Assembly (NCBI RefSeq): GCF_001426755.1
Contig: NZ_LMFJ01000001.1
Coordinates: 724,734-788,733, forward strand
Direction of reading: 5' to 3'
DNA: 64,000 bases
Source: Aeromicrobium sp. Root495
GTDB lineage: Bacteria > Actinomycetota > Actinomycetes > Propionibacteriales > Nocardioidaceae
Shown: positions 1 through 9,545 of the stretch, one piece after another
Position numbering within the stretch: the first letter of the stretch is position 1
Layout: the number at the start of each line of letters is the position of its first letter
The notes under the pieces: model-generated
Told to the model about the DNA's origin: nothing
Database searches by the model: none
What the model saw: only the letters and a program-made list of their open reading frames with translations
Position numbers and translations under genes: made by a program

Positions 1-1
1 C

Positions 2-780
2 GCGGTGGCCAGCCAGAACTCGGCGCTGACGGACACCGACCTCGACGCCGTCACCTCGCAGACGGCCGACGGCACCCTGCTGACCGGCACCGACATCGAT
101 GCCGTGGCCAGCCAGAACTCGGCGCTCACCGACACCGACCTCGACGCGGTCACCGCGACCACGACGGACGGCACGTTGCTGACGGCGACCGACGTCGATG
201 CTGTCGCGAGCGAGAACACCGCGCTCACCGACACCGATCTGAATGCGGTCACCTCCACCAACGAGGACGGAACGCTGCTCGCGGCCAACCTCGACGTCGA
301 CGCCGTGGCCTCCACCAACTCGGCGCTGACGGACACCGACCTCAACGCGGTCACCTCCACCACCACCGACGGCACGCTCGTGCTGGGCAACACCGACGTC
401 GACGCGGTCGCCTCCACCAACTCGGCGCTCACGGACACCGACCTCAACGCGGTCACCTCCACGTCGGGCGTCAACAGCGACGGCTCGCTCCTGACGGCCA
501 ACCTCGACCTCGACGCCGTGGCCGCCGTCAACACGGCGCTCACCAGCACCGACCTCGACGCGGTCACCAGCACCAGCACCGACGGCAGCCTCCTGGCGGC
601 CATCGGCGTCGACATCGAGGCGATCGCCAACGACAACTCGGTCCTCACCGACACCGACCTCGACGCAGTGACCAGCACCGACACCGACGGCGGGCTCGTC
701 CTGAGCCTCGACGTCGACGCGGTGGCGTCCACCAACGCGATCCTGGGAGACACGGACCTCGACGCCGTGGCCACGGAAGG
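2..780 (+). repeat. Tandem coding repeats of about 100 nt in the surface protein
   Basis: At least seven imperfect head-to-tail coding repeats, period roughly 96-111 nt. The core 'gacaccgacctc(g/a)acgcggtcac' recurs almost unchanged, while the spacers between cores vary in length by up to five codons. The array continues past the left edge, so its total copy number is unknown. Confidence 0.85.
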
Positions 781-1015
781 GGCGCTCGACGGCGTCCTCA
801 CCACCGGGATCACGGGTGCGTCGACCACAGGAATCGCCGGCGTCCTGAGCGCTCAGCAGCTCAGGACGGCGACCGATGACTGCATCGTCTCCGGCGACGG
901 GCAGCTGCCCGACACCGGTGGCGAGAACATTGGACTGCTGTACGCGGCCGGGGGCCTGATCGCCGCCGGTGGCGCGCTGATCGCCTCCTCCGAGCGCCGA
1001 CGTCGCAGGGCTTGA
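2..1015 (+). CDS. LPXTG-anchored surface protein of Asp-rich tandem repeats (5' end outside window)
   Basis: The reading frame is open to the left edge, so the signal peptide and true start are missing. What is visible is seven full repeats of about 32-37 residues plus a partial eighth. Each repeat has two half-motifs, T-D-L-(D/N)-A-V and D-(V/I/L)-D-A-V, separated by a Gly/Thr-rich turn. After the repeats come a single Cys and a complete sorting signal: LPDTG, a hydrophobic segment of about 20 residues and a tail of five arginines. Sortase-mediated wall anchoring follows from that signal. No sortase gene is in the window. The acidic, regular repeat suggests an extended, perhaps cation-binding stalk, but this is inference. 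It lies just upstream of the first DUF5819/HTTM pair. Confidence 0.85.
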   Translation, partial: AVASQNSALTDTDLDAVTSQTADGTLLTGTDIDAVASQNSALTDTDLDAVTATTTDGTLLTATDVDAVASENTALTDTDLNAVTSTNEDGTLLAANLDVDAVASTNSALTDTDLNAVTSTTTDGTLVLGNTDVDAVASTNSALTDTDLNAVTSTSGVNSDGSLLTANLDLDAVAAVNTALTSTDLDAVTSTSTDGSLLAAIGVDIEAIANDNSVLTDTDLDAVTSTDTDGGLVLSLDVDAVASTNAILGDTDLDAVATEGALDGVLTTGITGASTTGIAGVLSAQQLRTATDDCIVSGDGQLPDTGGENIGLLYAAGGLIAAGGALIASSERRRRRA

Positions 1016-1106
1016 GGCAACCGCGGCGGCGACGGACGGGTCGCCGCCACACGGGCCGGGGGACGTGCTTCCCCGGCCCGTGGGTGCCCGGTCCCGGGAG
1101 GAACCG

Positions 1107-1967
1107 ATGAACACTGAACCTGAGGCAGGCGCGAGCCGGCACCTGACGAAGCCCCCACGCCCCAGCCGGCGTGCCTTCGTCTTCCTGCTGGCCTCGATCG
1201 CCCTCATCCACTCACTTCTCATCATGGTCTGGGTCATGCCGGACAACCCGACGCGTCAAGCCGTCGGCGCCCAACGGCTCGCCGACTACGTCACGCCCTA
1301 CTTCGAGCAGTCGTGGTCGGTGTTCGCCCCCACGCCGCGCCGTGGCGGGGAGAACGTGGTGGTCCGCGCCTACGTGGGCGACATCAAGAAGCTCGACCGC
1401 GGCAAGGTCAGCCCCTGGTTCGACGTGACGGCCGACGAGGACGCGCGCATCAAGTACCTCGTGAACCCCTCGCGCATCCACACGGCGACCCGTCGTCTGG
1501 GCGGGAACATCAACGCGGCCATGGCCAAGTTCTCGACGCAGCAGAAGCTGCTCGTCCGCGGCGGCTACGTGACCTCGGGTCCCGACGTGCTCATCGGGCG
1601 GCTGCAGAAGCTCAACCGCTCCGGTCCGGCCGGCGCAGCCAACATCACCGCCTTCGGCACGCACCAGGAGATGCTCACGCGCTTCCTCTCGATGTATGCC
1701 CGGGCGAGGTGGGGCCGCGACGTCACGATGGTGCAGTACGCCGTGGGGCACCGCTCGGTCCCCAACTTCAACGTGCGTCACGACGAGAAGTTCCTCGACG
1801 TCCCCTTCACCTACTACGCCTTCGGCTGGCGCAAGGTCATCGGTGCCTCCGACGACGCGCAGGAGGCCTTCGAGGCCTACGTCGAGCGAGCCCCGGACGG
1901 ACAGCTGCGCAAGGCGACGTCGTCCACCGACACGAAGAGCGACGACACGAAGAAGGCGGACGACTGA
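1107..1967 (+). CDS. DUF5819-family single-pass membrane protein, copy 1
   Basis: Encodes 286 residues. The ATG at 1107 is chosen because GGGAGGA lies 5-6 bases upstream; an earlier GTG at 1065 would put a poor leader in front. A basic N-terminus precedes one membrane segment (about residues 26-48). After it comes the motif PYFEQSWSVFAPTP (about residues 70-83), which I take as the DUF5819 hallmark, then a polar domain and a Lys/Asp/Ser tail. Its stop overlaps the start of the HTTM gene (TGATG, one shared base), implying coupled translation. The pair recalls SdpA/SdpB, where SdpA carries a similar aromatic F-x-Q-x-W-x-F-F motif. Biochemical role unknown. Confidence 0.75.
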   Translation: MNTEPEAGASRHLTKPPRPSRRAFVFLLASIALIHSLLIMVWVMPDNPTRQAVGAQRLADYVTPYFEQSWSVFAPTPRRGGENVVVRAYVGDIKKLDRGKVSPWFDVTADEDARIKYLVNPSRIHTATRRLGGNINAAMAKFSTQQKLLVRGGYVTSGPDVLIGRLQKLNRSGPAGAANITAFGTHQEMLTRFLSMYARARWGRDVTMVQYAVGHRSVPNFNVRHDEKFLDVPFTYYAFGWRKVIGASDDAQEAFEAYVERAPDGQLRKATSSTDTKSDDTKKADD

Positions 1968-3130
1968 TGAGCACGCGTTCGAACGGACACCCCCTGGGCC
2001 TGGCGGGGAGCCTCCTGGCCGGCCTGGAGCGCATCATGGGTGCCGCCGAGCGGTGGCTCGTCACCGACCAGCACGGTCTGCACGGCGCAGCCGTCGCCCG
2101 GGCGCTCTCCGGCGGGGCGGTGCTCGGCATCCTCATCACGAACTTCCGGCAGCGCAACCTGCTCTTCGGTCCGGCCTCGGTCTGGAACAAGCCCATGCAG
2201 GACGTGGCGCTGTACTGGCCGCCGCAGCTCACGGCGCCGCTCGGCAGCACAGCGTTCCTGTGCTTCTACTGCCTCGTCATCCTGCTCGCCGTCGGTTGGA
2301 CGCTGGGCTGGCGTGCCAAGATCACGGGCCCCTTGATGCTCGTGGGCAACGTGGCCATCATCGAGCGCATCCCGGTCCTGGGCGACCAGGGCGACAACAT
2401 CCTGCGCGTGGGCCTGATGCTGCTCATGCTCATGAACGTCACCGAGGTGTGGTCGCTCGACGCCCGCCGGCGCGCTCGCCTGACGGCGATCCCGCTGACG
2501 GACCTCGAGTCCACGGGTGACCGGCTTCGCGCCCGGGCCACGAACCTGTGGCGATCCCAGCCGGTCGTCCCCCGCTGGCTGGCCAACTCCGTGCACAACC
2601 TCGGCTACCTGATGCTCGGCTTCCAGCTCGTGCTCATCTACTTCTCGGCCGGCATGTTCAAGACCCAGGGGCCGCTGTGGCAGCACGGCACCGGCATCTA
2701 CTACCCGCTGCAGCTCCAGGAGTACCGGCCCTTCCCGGCCCTGACCGACCTGCTCGTCTACTCCGGCATCGTGGTCAACATCGCCACCTACCTCACGGTG
2801 TTCGCGCAGCTCATCTTCCCCGTGGCGCTGTTCCTCCACCTCGTCACGCGTCGCCACGGTCTCGCCGCGCCCAAGATCTTCTTCCGCGCCGTGTACCTGG
2901 TGATCATCGGGTTCCACCTGTCCATCGCCGTGGTCATGGCGCTTCCGTGGTTCGCGCTCGAGATGATCGCCTTCGATGCGATCTTCGTGTCCACGGCCAC
3001 GTACCTCGCCCTCGCGCGCTGGCTCTCGGCCCGGGGAGAGGGTCTGAGCTATCTGTGGTTCGACCTGACCGACCCCCTGGTCGACCGGCTGCGGGGGCGC
3101 GGCAGGTCCGTGCAGGACTCCTCGGCGTGA
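1967..3130 (+). CDS. HTTM-domain polytopic membrane protein, copy 1 (SdpB-like)
   Basis: 387 residues with several hydrophobic helices, starting at ATG 1967 inside the stop of the upstream gene. It has the pattern of the HTTM domain, the membrane domain shared by vitamin K-dependent gamma-carboxylase and SdpB: R-A-L-S-G near the first helix, N-F-R-Q-R followed by a Trp, and W-Q-H-G-T-G-I-Y-Y-P-L in the C-terminal half. The extracellular beta-domain of true gamma-carboxylases is absent. Known HTTM proteins modify or mature a secreted polypeptide. Here the plausible clients are the flanking LPXTG proteins or an unseen peptide; neither is shown by the sequence. Confidence 0.75.
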   Translation: MSTRSNGHPLGLAGSLLAGLERIMGAAERWLVTDQHGLHGAAVARALSGGAVLGILITNFRQRNLLFGPASVWNKPMQDVALYWPPQLTAPLGSTAFLCFYCLVILLAVGWTLGWRAKITGPLMLVGNVAIIERIPVLGDQGDNILRVGLMLLMLMNVTEVWSLDARRRARLTAIPLTDLESTGDRLRARATNLWRSQPVVPRWLANSVHNLGYLMLGFQLVLIYFSAGMFKTQGPLWQHGTGIYYPLQLQEYRPFPALTDLLVYSGIVVNIATYLTVFAQLIFPVALFLHLVTRRHGLAAPKIFFRAVYLVIIGFHLSIAVVMALPWFALEMIAFDAIFVSTATYLALARWLSARGEGLSYLWFDLTDPLVDRLRGRGRSVQDSSA

Positions 3131-3158
3131 CGGCGCCCCGGTCGGCGGGACCGGGGGC

Positions 3159-3164
3159 TACGGT
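3159..3164 (+). promoter_or_regulatory. -10 hexamer TACGGT for leaderless DUF5819 copy 2
   Basis: TACGGT ends six bases before the GTG at 3171, placing the expected transcription start on the start codon. It lies in the 40-base gap after HTTM copy 1, so the second pair can be expressed without the first. Confidence 0.55.
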
Positions 3165-3170
3165 GACTCC

Positions 3171-3965
3171 GTGCCGGAAGAGAACGAGGTTCCAGAGCAG
3201 GCTGCGACGCGTCGACGCCTCTCGGCGAGAGGTGTCGTCGTCGCACTCCTCGTGCTCGTGGCCGGTTTCCACGTCGTGGCGGTCTCAGCGGCTGCGCTCC
3301 CGCCCAACCGGTACTCCGACGCCGTCCGCCCCGTGCTGGGCTACCTGAACCCCTACTTCACCCAGAACTGGCGGCTGTTCGCGCCGAACCCGGTGTCGTC
3401 GGACCGGACCATCCGCTTCCAGGCCGCCATCCGCCAGGACGACGGAGTCGTCACCACCTCGTGGGTCGACTGGACCGACGTCGAGCTCGACCTCGTCCAC
3501 CACCGTCTCATCGGCAACCGCGCCGGCTACGTCACCAACAAGGCCTACTCGTCCCTCGGGACCCGGTACGGCGCGCTCGCCACCGTCCAGCGGAAGGTCG
3601 CCGACGTCGGGGACCCGGCTGCCGTCCCGTCGTGGAGGACGCTGGCGGCGGACCTCGGCCAGGGCAACGCGGCCGCTCGGAGCGTGGCGCGCCTCTACCT
3701 GGTCTACGACCGTGCTGCCACTCGGCTCGCCACCGACGTCATGATGAGTCGCCACCCGCGGTCCGAGATCGTGGCGGTGCGCTACGCGTTGAGGAGCCAG
3801 GGGGTCGCGCCCTACGCGGCCCGCGGCGGGACCAAGGCCGAGCGCGAGGCCGCCCGCCCCCTCGCCGACCAGAGGATCAACGGCTGGCGAGCCCCGCTGC
3901 CCGGCGGCGACGCCGAGCGGAAGGCCGTCGCCGACTTCGACCGTCGACACCGGAGCGACCGATGA
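3171..3965 (+). CDS. DUF5819-family single-pass membrane protein, copy 2
   Basis: 264 residues from a GTG at 3171. One N-terminal membrane helix (about residues 21-44) is followed by PYFTQNWRLFAPNP (about residues 61-74), the clearest copy of the family motif in this window. The rest is a polar domain, presumably outside the membrane, with many Arg/Asp residues. Its last bases overlap the next HTTM start (ATGA, four bases), the same coupling as in the other two pairs. Function is not known; a maturation partner of the HTTM protein is inferred from the conserved pairing. Confidence 0.75.
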   Translation: MPEENEVPEQAATRRRLSARGVVVALLVLVAGFHVVAVSAAALPPNRYSDAVRPVLGYLNPYFTQNWRLFAPNPVSSDRTIRFQAAIRQDDGVVTTSWVDWTDVELDLVHHRLIGNRAGYVTNKAYSSLGTRYGALATVQRKVADVGDPAAVPSWRTLAADLGQGNAAARSVARLYLVYDRAATRLATDVMMSRHPRSEIVAVRYALRSQGVAPYAARGGTKAEREAARPLADQRINGWRAPLPGGDAERKAVADFDRRHRSDR

Positions 3966-4921
3966 TCCGCCGCGGGCTCGACCTCGCCGGCGGCTGGCTC
4001 ACCGACCGTCCCCACGCCACCCGGGGACTCGCCGTGACCCGGATCGTCCTGGGCTTCATCGTCTCCACCCAGCTCATGCTCAACTGGTCCGACCGGTCCT
4101 ACACGTGGGGCGACGGCGCGCGGTGGACCGAGCCCATCCGCGAGACCAAGGGCTGGCCGGGTCTCTTCGGGGTCTTCCTCGAGTCGCGTGGGACGCTCTT
4201 CGACCTGCTCTACGTCGCCACGATCGTCTTCTCGCTCATGCTGATGGTGGGCCTGTGGACCCGCGGCGCGGCCGCGATCACCCTGCTGCTGTGGATGTCC
4301 CTCTACGTCTCCAACCCCTTCGTCGGCTCGGGCGGCGACGCGATCCTTCGCATGGTGCTGCTCTACGCCTGCTTCACCGACATGAGCCGGCACGTCTCCA
4401 TCGACGCCCTGCTGCGCGCCCGTCGGGGTGAGGTGCGCGCCTGGTTCCCGTCCTGGCTCACCGTCGCGCTGCACAACGTGGCCGTGGTCCTGATCGTGCA
4501 GCAGGTCATCACCGTCTACGTGGGCTCCGCGTTCTGGAAGGTGCAGAGCCCGCTGTGGCGCGACGGCACGGCCACCTACTACCCGTTGCAGACCCAGGCC
4601 TACTCGCCCTGGGTCGACCTGATCCACCCGCTCACGAGCTCGGCGCCGATCATGCACCTGGCCACCTGGTCGGCCATCTACATCCAGCTCCTCTTCCCGG
4701 TGGCGCTGCTGTACCGGCCCACCCGGGCCCTCGCCCTCGTCCTGGTCACGGGGATGCACCTGGGCATCGGGATCCTGATGGGGATCATGTACTTCTCGCT
4801 CGTCATGATCGCCGTCGACATGATGCTCATCAGCGACCAGACGTGGCGCAGGCTCGGGTCCGAGGCCCGGAAACGCCTGCATCGCAGCGCTGAGCGCGAG
4901 GTCGAGCACGCCGCGACGTGA
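3962..4921 (+). CDS. HTTM-domain polytopic membrane protein, copy 2 (SdpB-like)
   Basis: 319 residues, the shortest of the three HTTM copies. It starts at ATG 3962 within the stop of its partner. The family pattern is present: T-R-I-V-L-G in the first helix, N-W-S-D-R then a W-G, and in the C-terminal half W-R-D-G-T-A-T-Y-Y-P-L. It lacks the soluble loop found near the middle of copy 1. The C-terminus ends in a basic amphipathic stretch. Substrate and chemistry cannot be read from sequence. Confidence 0.75.
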   Translation: MIRRGLDLAGGWLTDRPHATRGLAVTRIVLGFIVSTQLMLNWSDRSYTWGDGARWTEPIRETKGWPGLFGVFLESRGTLFDLLYVATIVFSLMLMVGLWTRGAAAITLLLWMSLYVSNPFVGSGGDAILRMVLLYACFTDMSRHVSIDALLRARRGEVRAWFPSWLTVALHNVAVVLIVQQVITVYVGSAFWKVQSPLWRDGTATYYPLQTQAYSPWVDLIHPLTSSAPIMHLATWSAIYIQLLFPVALLYRPTRALALVLVTGMHLGIGILMGIMYFSLVMIAVDMMLISDQTWRRLGSEARKRLHRSAEREVEHAAT

Positions 4922-5096
4922 CGCAGGAGTGGGCTTGCTCACACGACCAAGTGTGGGAGTAGTTCGCCAGGGCGCCTGAGATCTGATTAAGATGTGGATC
5001 GCTCCCACCTCCGTCCGTGGTGGGTGACGCGTGTACGCGACCGTGAGTGAAGTGACTCGGGTTCACTCGCGCCATACATGATCTTGGAGTTTTCTT
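4922..5096 (+). promoter_or_regulatory. Intergenic promoter and structured leader for the second LPXTG gene
   Basis: TAAGAT at 4988-4993 is a good -10; no convincing -35 is visible. Transcription from about 5000 would give a leader of roughly 97 nt. It contains a hairpin, CCCACC (5004-5009) with GGTGGG (5019-5024), and ends with GGAG (5086-5089) seven bases before GTG 5097. A small inverted repeat CACAC-N6-GTGTG just after HTTM copy 2 may be a weak terminator. This leader contrasts with the leaderless starts elsewhere. Confidence 0.5.
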
Positions 5097-6425
<1,329 letters not shown>

Positions 6426-6511
6426 ACCACGCACTGAGTCCGCTGCCCGGTGACCACCAGATGGTCGCCGGGCAGTGGTCTGTCCTGACCGGGAACACCG
6501 TGGTCCGACCC

Positions 6512-6517
6512 TAGGAT
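6512..6517 (+). promoter_or_regulatory. -10 hexamer TAGGAT for leaderless DUF5819 copy 3
   Basis: TAGGAT ends seven bases before ATG 6525. It overlaps an in-frame upstream ATG at 6516, so that earlier start would lie inside the promoter and is rejected. Confidence 0.6.
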
Positions 6518-6524
6518 GGGGAGC

Positions 6525-7280
6525 ATGTCAGCGGAGGGAGAGCCGGTGCAGCCAGGCGGTTGGAGAGCAGGTTTCGTGCTTCTCCTCGCCGTCCTCGCGG
6601 TGGTCCACTCCGTCGTGATCGGGCTGTTCCTCCTGCCGTCCGGCCCGGTGCGTTCCGCAGCCGGCTCAGGTCTTCTCTCGTCCTACGTCGACCCGTACTT
6701 CGAGCAGTCGTGGGATCGGCTGGAGCCCAACGAGCAGCAGGTCGACGAGGCGCTGCAGATCCGGGTCCAGCTCGACACCGGTGAGAAGAAGCCGGTCACC
6801 ACCCCGTGGTTCGACATCACCCGGGTCGAGAACCGGGCGCTGCGGCGCGACGTGAACCCGGCTCGGATGCATGACGCCGCCCGGCGGCTCGCCACCAACC
6901 TCAACCAGGTGATGTTCAACATCGGCAAGTCAGGACGCGACCAGGTGGAGGCCGACTTCGTGGAACGGAGCCCCGACCTCGTGACCGCCGTGCTCCAGGC
7001 CGTCGACATCGACTCCAAGGCCCTGCGCACCTATGGCGTCGTCGAGACGATGACGTTGCGCTACACCTCGCTGTACGCGCAGTCCGTCTACGACCGGCCC
7101 ATCGAGGCCATCCAGATCCGGTCCGGCCGGCGCACGGCCCCCGAGCGCTCGGCAGGCAAGGGTGCCCGGGTGACCGATCTCGACTTCCAGTGGTTCTCCA
7201 CCGGCTGGCGCCGTCTGTACCGAGGGTCCGAGGACGCACGCAAGTCCTTCGCCGCCTACACCAACGGGAGCGTCTCGTGA
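6525..7280 (+). CDS. DUF5819-family single-pass membrane protein, copy 3 (diverged motif)
   Basis: 251 residues from ATG 6525. One membrane helix at about residues 13-35, then YVDPYFEQSWDRLEPNEQ: the first half matches the other copies but the usual F-A-P-x-P has become L-E-P-N-E. The rest aligns in general character with copies 1 and 2, including the spacing to a C-terminal Y-R-G-S-E-D-A similar to 'IGASDDAQEAF' of copy 1. The gene overlaps HTTM copy 3 by GTGA. The altered motif may mean a different client or loss of one function; this cannot be decided here. Confidence 0.7.
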   Translation: MSAEGEPVQPGGWRAGFVLLLAVLAVVHSVVIGLFLLPSGPVRSAAGSGLLSSYVDPYFEQSWDRLEPNEQQVDEALQIRVQLDTGEKKPVTTPWFDITRVENRALRRDVNPARMHDAARRLATNLNQVMFNIGKSGRDQVEADFVERSPDLVTAVLQAVDIDSKALRTYGVVETMTLRYTSLYAQSVYDRPIEAIQIRSGRRTAPERSAGKGARVTDLDFQWFSTGWRRLYRGSEDARKSFAAYTNGSVS

Positions 7281-8323
7281 AACTCTGGCATCGCGTGAGC
7301 GACACCGTCCGAGGGCTCGTGCACGGCGCGGAGCGCTGGCTCGTGACCGAACGGCGGGCTCTCCACGCCGTCGCGATGACCCGCATCCTGCTCGGTCTCT
7401 CGATCCTGGGGCTGCTGGTCACCAACTTCTCGACCCGCCAGACCTGGGCCGGCGACGCCTCGGTGTGGGCCGACCCCGCCCGCAGCCTGAGCCGCTTCCC
7501 CGAGGTCGCCATCCTCGACGGCGTGAGCGGCGACCTGCTCTCGCTCGTCTACGTCGTCGTGATGCTGGCGGCGTTCGCCTTCATGATCGGCTGGCACGCC
7601 AAGGCGGCCAACGGCGTCACCGTGGTGGGCTTCATCGCCATCACGGCGCAGAACCCAGTCCTGGAGGGCGCGGCCGACAACATCGTCCGGCTCGGCCTGC
7701 TCTGGCTGCTGCTCATGCGGACGTCGGAGGTGTGGGCCGTCGACGCGTCCAGGCCGCGGCCCGACCGCGAGGCCGCCGTGCCGGACTGGCTCCGCACCGG
7801 CCTGCACAACGTGGGGCTGGTCGGGCTGTCCATCCAGACGGTCCTCGTCTACCTGGCGGCGGGCCTCGACAAGGTGGCCGACAGCGGCTGGCAGCGTGGG
7901 ACCGCTCTGTACACGACGCTGAGGCTTCCCGAGAACCGTCCGTTCCCCGGTCTGTCCGACGTCCTCACGTCCAGCTCGGTCGTGCTGGCACTCGTGACCT
8001 GGTTGGTCCTCGTCGTGCAGCTGTTCTTCGCCCCGCTGCTGCTGAGCCGGTTCACCCGTCAGCTGGCAGCGTGGTCCGCCATCGTCGTGAACCTGCTCTT
8101 CGCCGTGGTGCTCGCAGCGCCCTGGTCGGCTTTGGCGTTCGTGGCCGTCACCGTCGTCTTCATCGACGACGACTGGTGGGAGGATCGGGGCGAGCGCGTC
8201 GCTGACCGGATGTTCCCGGTCACCGACTGGTTCCTCGACCGCTGGTACCCCGTCGTCGACCGGGTGGCTGACGCCTGGTTCGCCGTGACGGACTTCGTCC
8301 GGGTCACGATCTTCCGGCGCTGA
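7277..8323 (+). CDS. HTTM-domain polytopic membrane protein, copy 3 (SdpB-like)
   Basis: 348 residues from GTG 7277, which overlaps the upstream stop. It resembles copy 1 most: LVTERRALH near the N-terminus, T-R-I-L-L-G, N-F-S-T-R and W-A-G-D-A-S-V-W, then W-Q-R-G-T-A-L-Y in the C-terminal half. The last 50 residues contain alternating V-T-D-W and V-V-D-R units. The gene ends convergently with the MFS gene; the two coding regions share 20 bases (8304-8323), leaving no room for a terminator. Client unknown. Confidence 0.75.
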   Translation: MKLWHRVSDTVRGLVHGAERWLVTERRALHAVAMTRILLGLSILGLLVTNFSTRQTWAGDASVWADPARSLSRFPEVAILDGVSGDLLSLVYVVVMLAAFAFMIGWHAKAANGVTVVGFIAITAQNPVLEGAADNIVRLGLLWLLLMRTSEVWAVDASRPRPDREAAVPDWLRTGLHNVGLVGLSIQTVLVYLAAGLDKVADSGWQRGTALYTTLRLPENRPFPGLSDVLTSSSVVLALVTWLVLVVQLFFAPLLLSRFTRQLAAWSAIVVNLLFAVVLAAPWSALAFVAVTVVFIDDDWWEDRGERVADRMFPVTDWFLDRWYPVVDRVADAWFAVTDFVRVTIFRR

Positions 8324-9545
8324 TCCCTGTTGCGGCCCGGCGCCCGGACAGCACGAGCACCAGGACCGGGACCGTGAGGATCGCTGCGCTCGCGTTGAGC
8401 GTGCCGAAGCCGTTCCACGACATGACGAGCCCGGCCAGCAGTCCACCGCCGGCACCGGCGAGGTTCATGGTGAGGTCCGTGACTCCCTGGACGCGAGGCC
8501 GCACCTCACGGTCGAGCGACGTGGAGACCAGCGCGCCGCCCGCGATGACGGAGGCGGACCAGCCGAGCCCGAGAAGCACGAGCCCCGCGGTGATCTGGAC
8601 CTCCGAGTGACCTGACGTCCCGGCCACGAGCACGGCCAGCAGCAGCAGGCACTGCCCGACGAGGATCGTGCGGTGCGGTCCCCACGTGTCGGCGAGCCAG
8701 CCGAACACGGGGGACAGGGCGTACATCCCGGCGATGTGCAGGCTGATGGTCAGGCCGATGAGCTCGAGGCCCGCTCCGTGGTCCTGCATGTGCACGGGCG
8801 TGAGGGACATGACGCCCACCATCACGGCGTGGGACGCCGCGATGGTCACCACGGCGGTGCGGACCGGTCCGTGGACGTGGGACCACGCGTCGCGAAGCCC
8901 GGGGCGGACGTGGTCGGTGTCGACGGCGTCGGAGCGCACGAGCGGGTCGGGACGCAGGAACAGCAGGTTGCCGAGACCGGCGAGGGCGAAGGCCGCAGCG
9001 GAGACGAGGACGGGGCCGGCGAGGTCGGGCACGTGCACGGCGCGGGCGAGATGGGCGGCCGGTCCGGTGAGGTTGGGCCCGGCCACGGCGCCGACCGTGG
9101 TGGCCCAGGTGACGAGGGCGAGGTCACGGCCGGTGCGCGACGGCTCGGCGCGGTCGACGGCCGCGAACCTCGACTGGAGGTTGGCGGCCGTGCTGGCACC
9201 GAAGAGCAGCAGCCCGAGCAGGACGACGGGGAGCGACTCGAGCTCGGCGCCCAGGACCACGACCGCGGCTCCGGCGGCACCCAGCAACCACCCGGTGGCC
9301 AGGGCCGGACGACGGCCCGCCCGCACGGCGAACGACGCGAGCGGGATGGTGACGAGGGCCGCGCCGAGCGTCAGCATGACGGTCGCGGTCCCGGCCCACC
9401 CCGTGGAGCCCGAGACGTCCTTCACGAGCAGGGCCCCCACGCTCAGCCCGGCGCCGTTGCCGATGCCGCCGACGACCTGCAGGCCCACGAGCGTCCGAAC
9501 CGTGCGTGCTTGCGGGAACACCCCCTCCCGCAGGGCGTCGGTCAT
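8304..9545 (-). CDS. MFS transporter
   Basis: 413 residues with about 12 hydrophobic helices and the central loop of a major facilitator. The loop after helix 2 carries the A-G-R-R-P-A signature (about residues 67-72), in the usual position of MFS motif A. The layout looks like a proton-driven drug or metabolite exporter, but the substrate cannot be predicted. The ATG at 9545 overlaps the stop of the M13 peptidase by four bases, so the two are co-translated. Its 3' end overlaps the convergent HTTM gene. Confidence 0.85.
   Translation of the reverse strand: MTDALREGVFPQARTVRTLVGLQVVGGIGNGAGLSVGALLVKDVSGSTGWAGTATVMLTLGAALVTIPLASFAVRAGRRPALATGWLLGAAGAAVVVLGAELESLPVVLLGLLLFGASTAANLQSRFAAVDRAEPSRTGRDLALVTWATTVGAVAGPNLTGPAAHLARAVHVPDLAGPVLVSAAAFALAGLGNLLFLRPDPLVRSDAVDTDHVRPGLRDAWSHVHGPVRTAVVTIAASHAVMVGVMSLTPVHMQDHGAGLELIGLTISLHIAGMYALSPVFGWLADTWGPHRTILVGQCLLLLAVLVAGTSGHSEVQITAGLVLLGLGWSASVIAGGALVSTSLDREVRPRVQGVTDLTMNLAGAGGGLLAGLVMSWNGFGTLNASAAILTVPVLVLVLSGRRAATGISAGRS

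Noticed and set aside
4922-4960. CRP site at CACACGACCAAGTGTG
   Set aside because: The arms are in the wrong order (CACAC then GTGTG) for TGTGA-N6-TCACA; it is at most a small hairpin.
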